Assembly: GCA_000434935.1 (NCBI GenBank)
Contig: FR882203.1
Span: 31,699 to 56,297 of the forward strand
Length of the DNA: 24,599 bases
Source of the DNA: Bacteroides sp. CAG:709
GTDB taxonomy: Bacteria > Bacteroidota > Bacteroidia > Bacteroidales > UBA932
Direction of reading: 5' to 3'
Shown: piece after piece, positions 23,294 to 24,599 of the stretch
How the letters are laid out: the number at the start of each line of letters is the position of its first letter
Position numbering within the stretch: the first letter of the stretch is position 1
The notes under the pieces: model-generated
The model's database searches: none
Told to the model about the DNA's origin: nothing
What the model saw: only the letters and a program-made list of their open reading frames with translations
Translations under genes and position numbers: made by a program

Positions 23294-24079
23294 ATGAGAA
23301 AAGTTCTTTATACAACCCTCGTCTTTGCCTTGCTCTGCAGTTGCGGCAAAAACAATGAACCAGAACCAGTTCCACCGACGCCACCAGCTGCGGAACTGCC
23401 TGAACCGCCGGCAGAGATGAATGCCGACAATGCATTCTGCGTCGATTACTTCACAGACCTCAAGGATGAAAACAGTTATTTCGTCCGCAGAGACATCGGC
23501 ATAGCGAAGAATCACATCCTCGGCGAAGAAGGCAAAAAGGCTGTGATGTTCTTCTTCGACAGAATGGACTTCACCGTCGGTAAGGAGACCCCGCTTCTGA
23601 AGATTTGCAAGGACAACAATGTCTGGCCACTCTTCGCACAGCAGGAGCCGACAGGAAAGCAGGTAACCAAAGGCTGCGGCATCATCACGAAAACAGCAGT
23701 TTCCGATTTCGACGGAATATATGATTCGGATGTATTCCTGAGCGGTGCCGACATTCACATTCAGACAGGAATCCCCGGCAGGACAACCATCTACACGGGC
23801 AGAATAGACAAGATTGCCCAACTGGATGTAATATTCAGCAAAAAGGGAGTGAAACTTTCAGAAAATGCAGTCATCATCGGCCGCGTGAAGAACGGACTCG
23901 AAAAGGAACTTGAACAGAAAGTTGCATCGTATTCTTGCCGCTCATTCGTTTCTGAAGGTACAGAGGGATGGAGTCTCTACGTCATCTGCCCTCCGGAATA
24001 CGTCTGCCGCTCCGCTGAAAGCAAGAAAACGGTAAACCTTGATTATTACAGAATTACTATCGAAAAAATAAAGTTATGA
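23294..24079 (+). CDS. Lipoprotein of unknown family between two EEP genes
   Basis: The 261-residue product has a short lipoprotein signal (MRKVLYTTLVFALLCSC, lipidated at Cys17) and a Pro/Glu-rich linker (about 20-40) before the folded part. The mature domain has mixed alpha/beta character, and I find no motif to name it. I chose the ATG one base after the upstream stop; an in-frame ATG at 23279 would overlap the EEP gene and put charged residues before the signal. Its stop codon overlaps the next start (ATGA), so the three genes are tightly linked. It may be a surface binding protein for the locus substrate, which is inference from position. Confidence 0.8.
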   Translation: MRKVLYTTLVFALLCSCGKNNEPEPVPPTPPAAELPEPPAEMNADNAFCVDYFTDLKDENSYFVRRDIGIAKNHILGEEGKKAVMFFFDRMDFTVGKETPLLKICKDNNVWPLFAQQEPTGKQVTKGCGIITKTAVSDFDGIYDSDVFLSGADIHIQTGIPGRTTIYTGRIDKIAQLDVIFSKKGVKLSENAVIIGRVKNGLEKELEQKVASYSCRSFVSEGTEGWSLYVICPPEYVCRSAESKKTVNLDYYRITIEKIKL

Positions 24080-24599
24080 CCAAAAAACTCAGATTTGTCA
24101 CAGTTGCAGCAGCAATTCTCTTCTGCATGACCAGTTTCGCGGGAGACGGCAAACTGCGCGTGATGAGCTACAATCTCAGATTCGGAGAACTCGCCTCCAT
24201 GACGGACATCGGATCCTACATCAAATCTCTTGATGCTGACGTCGTCGCGCTTCAGGAATGTGATTGGGACACACACCGTGAAAGAGCTCCGAAACAGAAT
24301 GGAGTCAAGTTCATCAATGAACTCGCTCACGAAACCGGAATGTTCGGAATCTATGGCAAGACCATTGACTATCGTGGCGGATATTACGGCATCGGACTTC
24401 TGAGCCGCTACCCTATCGTCCGCAGCGAAAGAGTCTTTCTCCCGAACATCGGAAAGAAGGAACAGAGGGCAATGCTCATAGCAGACATCCAACTTCCTGA
24501 CGGTCAGATTATCACATACATCTGCACTCACTTGGAAGTAAGTTCCGCGGAATTGAGACTTGAGCAGGTAAAGTTCATCCAGAAGAAGGTGAAGAGCGT
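24076..24599 (+). CDS. Second EEP-family enzyme, cut by the window edge
   Basis: The frame runs from the ATG at 24076 to the edge (174 codons seen) without a stop. It has a signal peptide (MTKKLRFVTVAAAILFCMTSFA) and the N-terminal half of an EEP domain: KLRVMSYNLRFGE (Asn33), DVVALQECDWD (Glu61), YYGIGLLSRYPI and ICTHLEVSS (His152). The missing part should hold the GDFN and SDH motifs. It resembles the EEP protein at 22501 throughout (for example NELAHETGMF against NELAAATGMF), so it is probably a paralogue. Its start overlaps the stop of the lipoprotein gene. Confidence 0.92.
   Translation, partial: MTKKLRFVTVAAAILFCMTSFAGDGKLRVMSYNLRFGELASMTDIGSYIKSLDADVVALQECDWDTHRERAPKQNGVKFINELAHETGMFGIYGKTIDYRGGYYGIGLLSRYPIVRSERVFLPNIGKKEQRAMLIADIQLPDGQIITYICTHLEVSSAELRLEQVKFIQKKVKS

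Overview
This window reads as chromosomal DNA from a member of the Bacteroidales (Bacteroidota). The grounds are a SusC/SusD pair preceded by an ECF sigma factor and a FecR-type anti-sigma factor, Bacteroides-style promoter boxes (TTTG, then TAnnTTTG), few Shine-Dalgarno sequences, many lipoproteins, and GSCFA and DUF4250 proteins. I cannot place it to genus from sequence alone.

Layout. At 46-3534 lie a lipoprotein with two FGE-like domains (minus), an RluA-type pseudouridine synthase (plus), a GNAT acetyltransferase (minus) and a tRNA-Ala(UGC) with a clear promoter and terminator. A gene-poor stretch of about 300 bases with short dyad repeats follows. At 3852-7458 are cell-envelope genes: a small lipoprotein, a BIG2/leucine-rich-repeat lipoprotein (minus) and two small beta-barrel proteins. 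A 16-base near-palindrome occurs both before the small lipoprotein and between the divergent LRR and barrel genes, so it may be a shared operator. At 7520-10000 a minus-strand operon carries DUF4250, a HAD phosphatase, the Na+/H+ antiporter NhaA and a small unknown protein. At 10054-13107 a second minus-strand operon carries an unrecognised probable outer-membrane protein and a lipoprotein 5'-nucleotidase. It diverges from a GSCFA gene at 13180.

From 14238 to the right edge lies a nutrient-acquisition locus: ECF sigma, [Fic protein], FecR anti-sigma, STN-containing SusC, SusD, an endonuclease/exonuclease/phosphatase (EEP) enzyme, a lipoprotein of unknown family, and a second EEP gene cut by the window edge. 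The usual logic is that substrate binding by SusC/SusD signals through the STN domain to FecR, which frees the sigma factor to transcribe the locus. The visible enzymes suggest a phosphodiester or phosphate-ester substrate rather than an ordinary glycan.

The most unusual part is the Fic gene lying between the sigma factor and its anti-sigma partner. The linker between its Fic domain and its C-terminal winged-helix-like region is encoded by five tandem copies of an 11-base unit. Eleven is not a multiple of three, and both other reading frames close quickly, so a change in copy number would truncate the protein. This looks like a slippage (phase-variation) switch. No insertion sequence, CRISPR array, rRNA or integrase was found.
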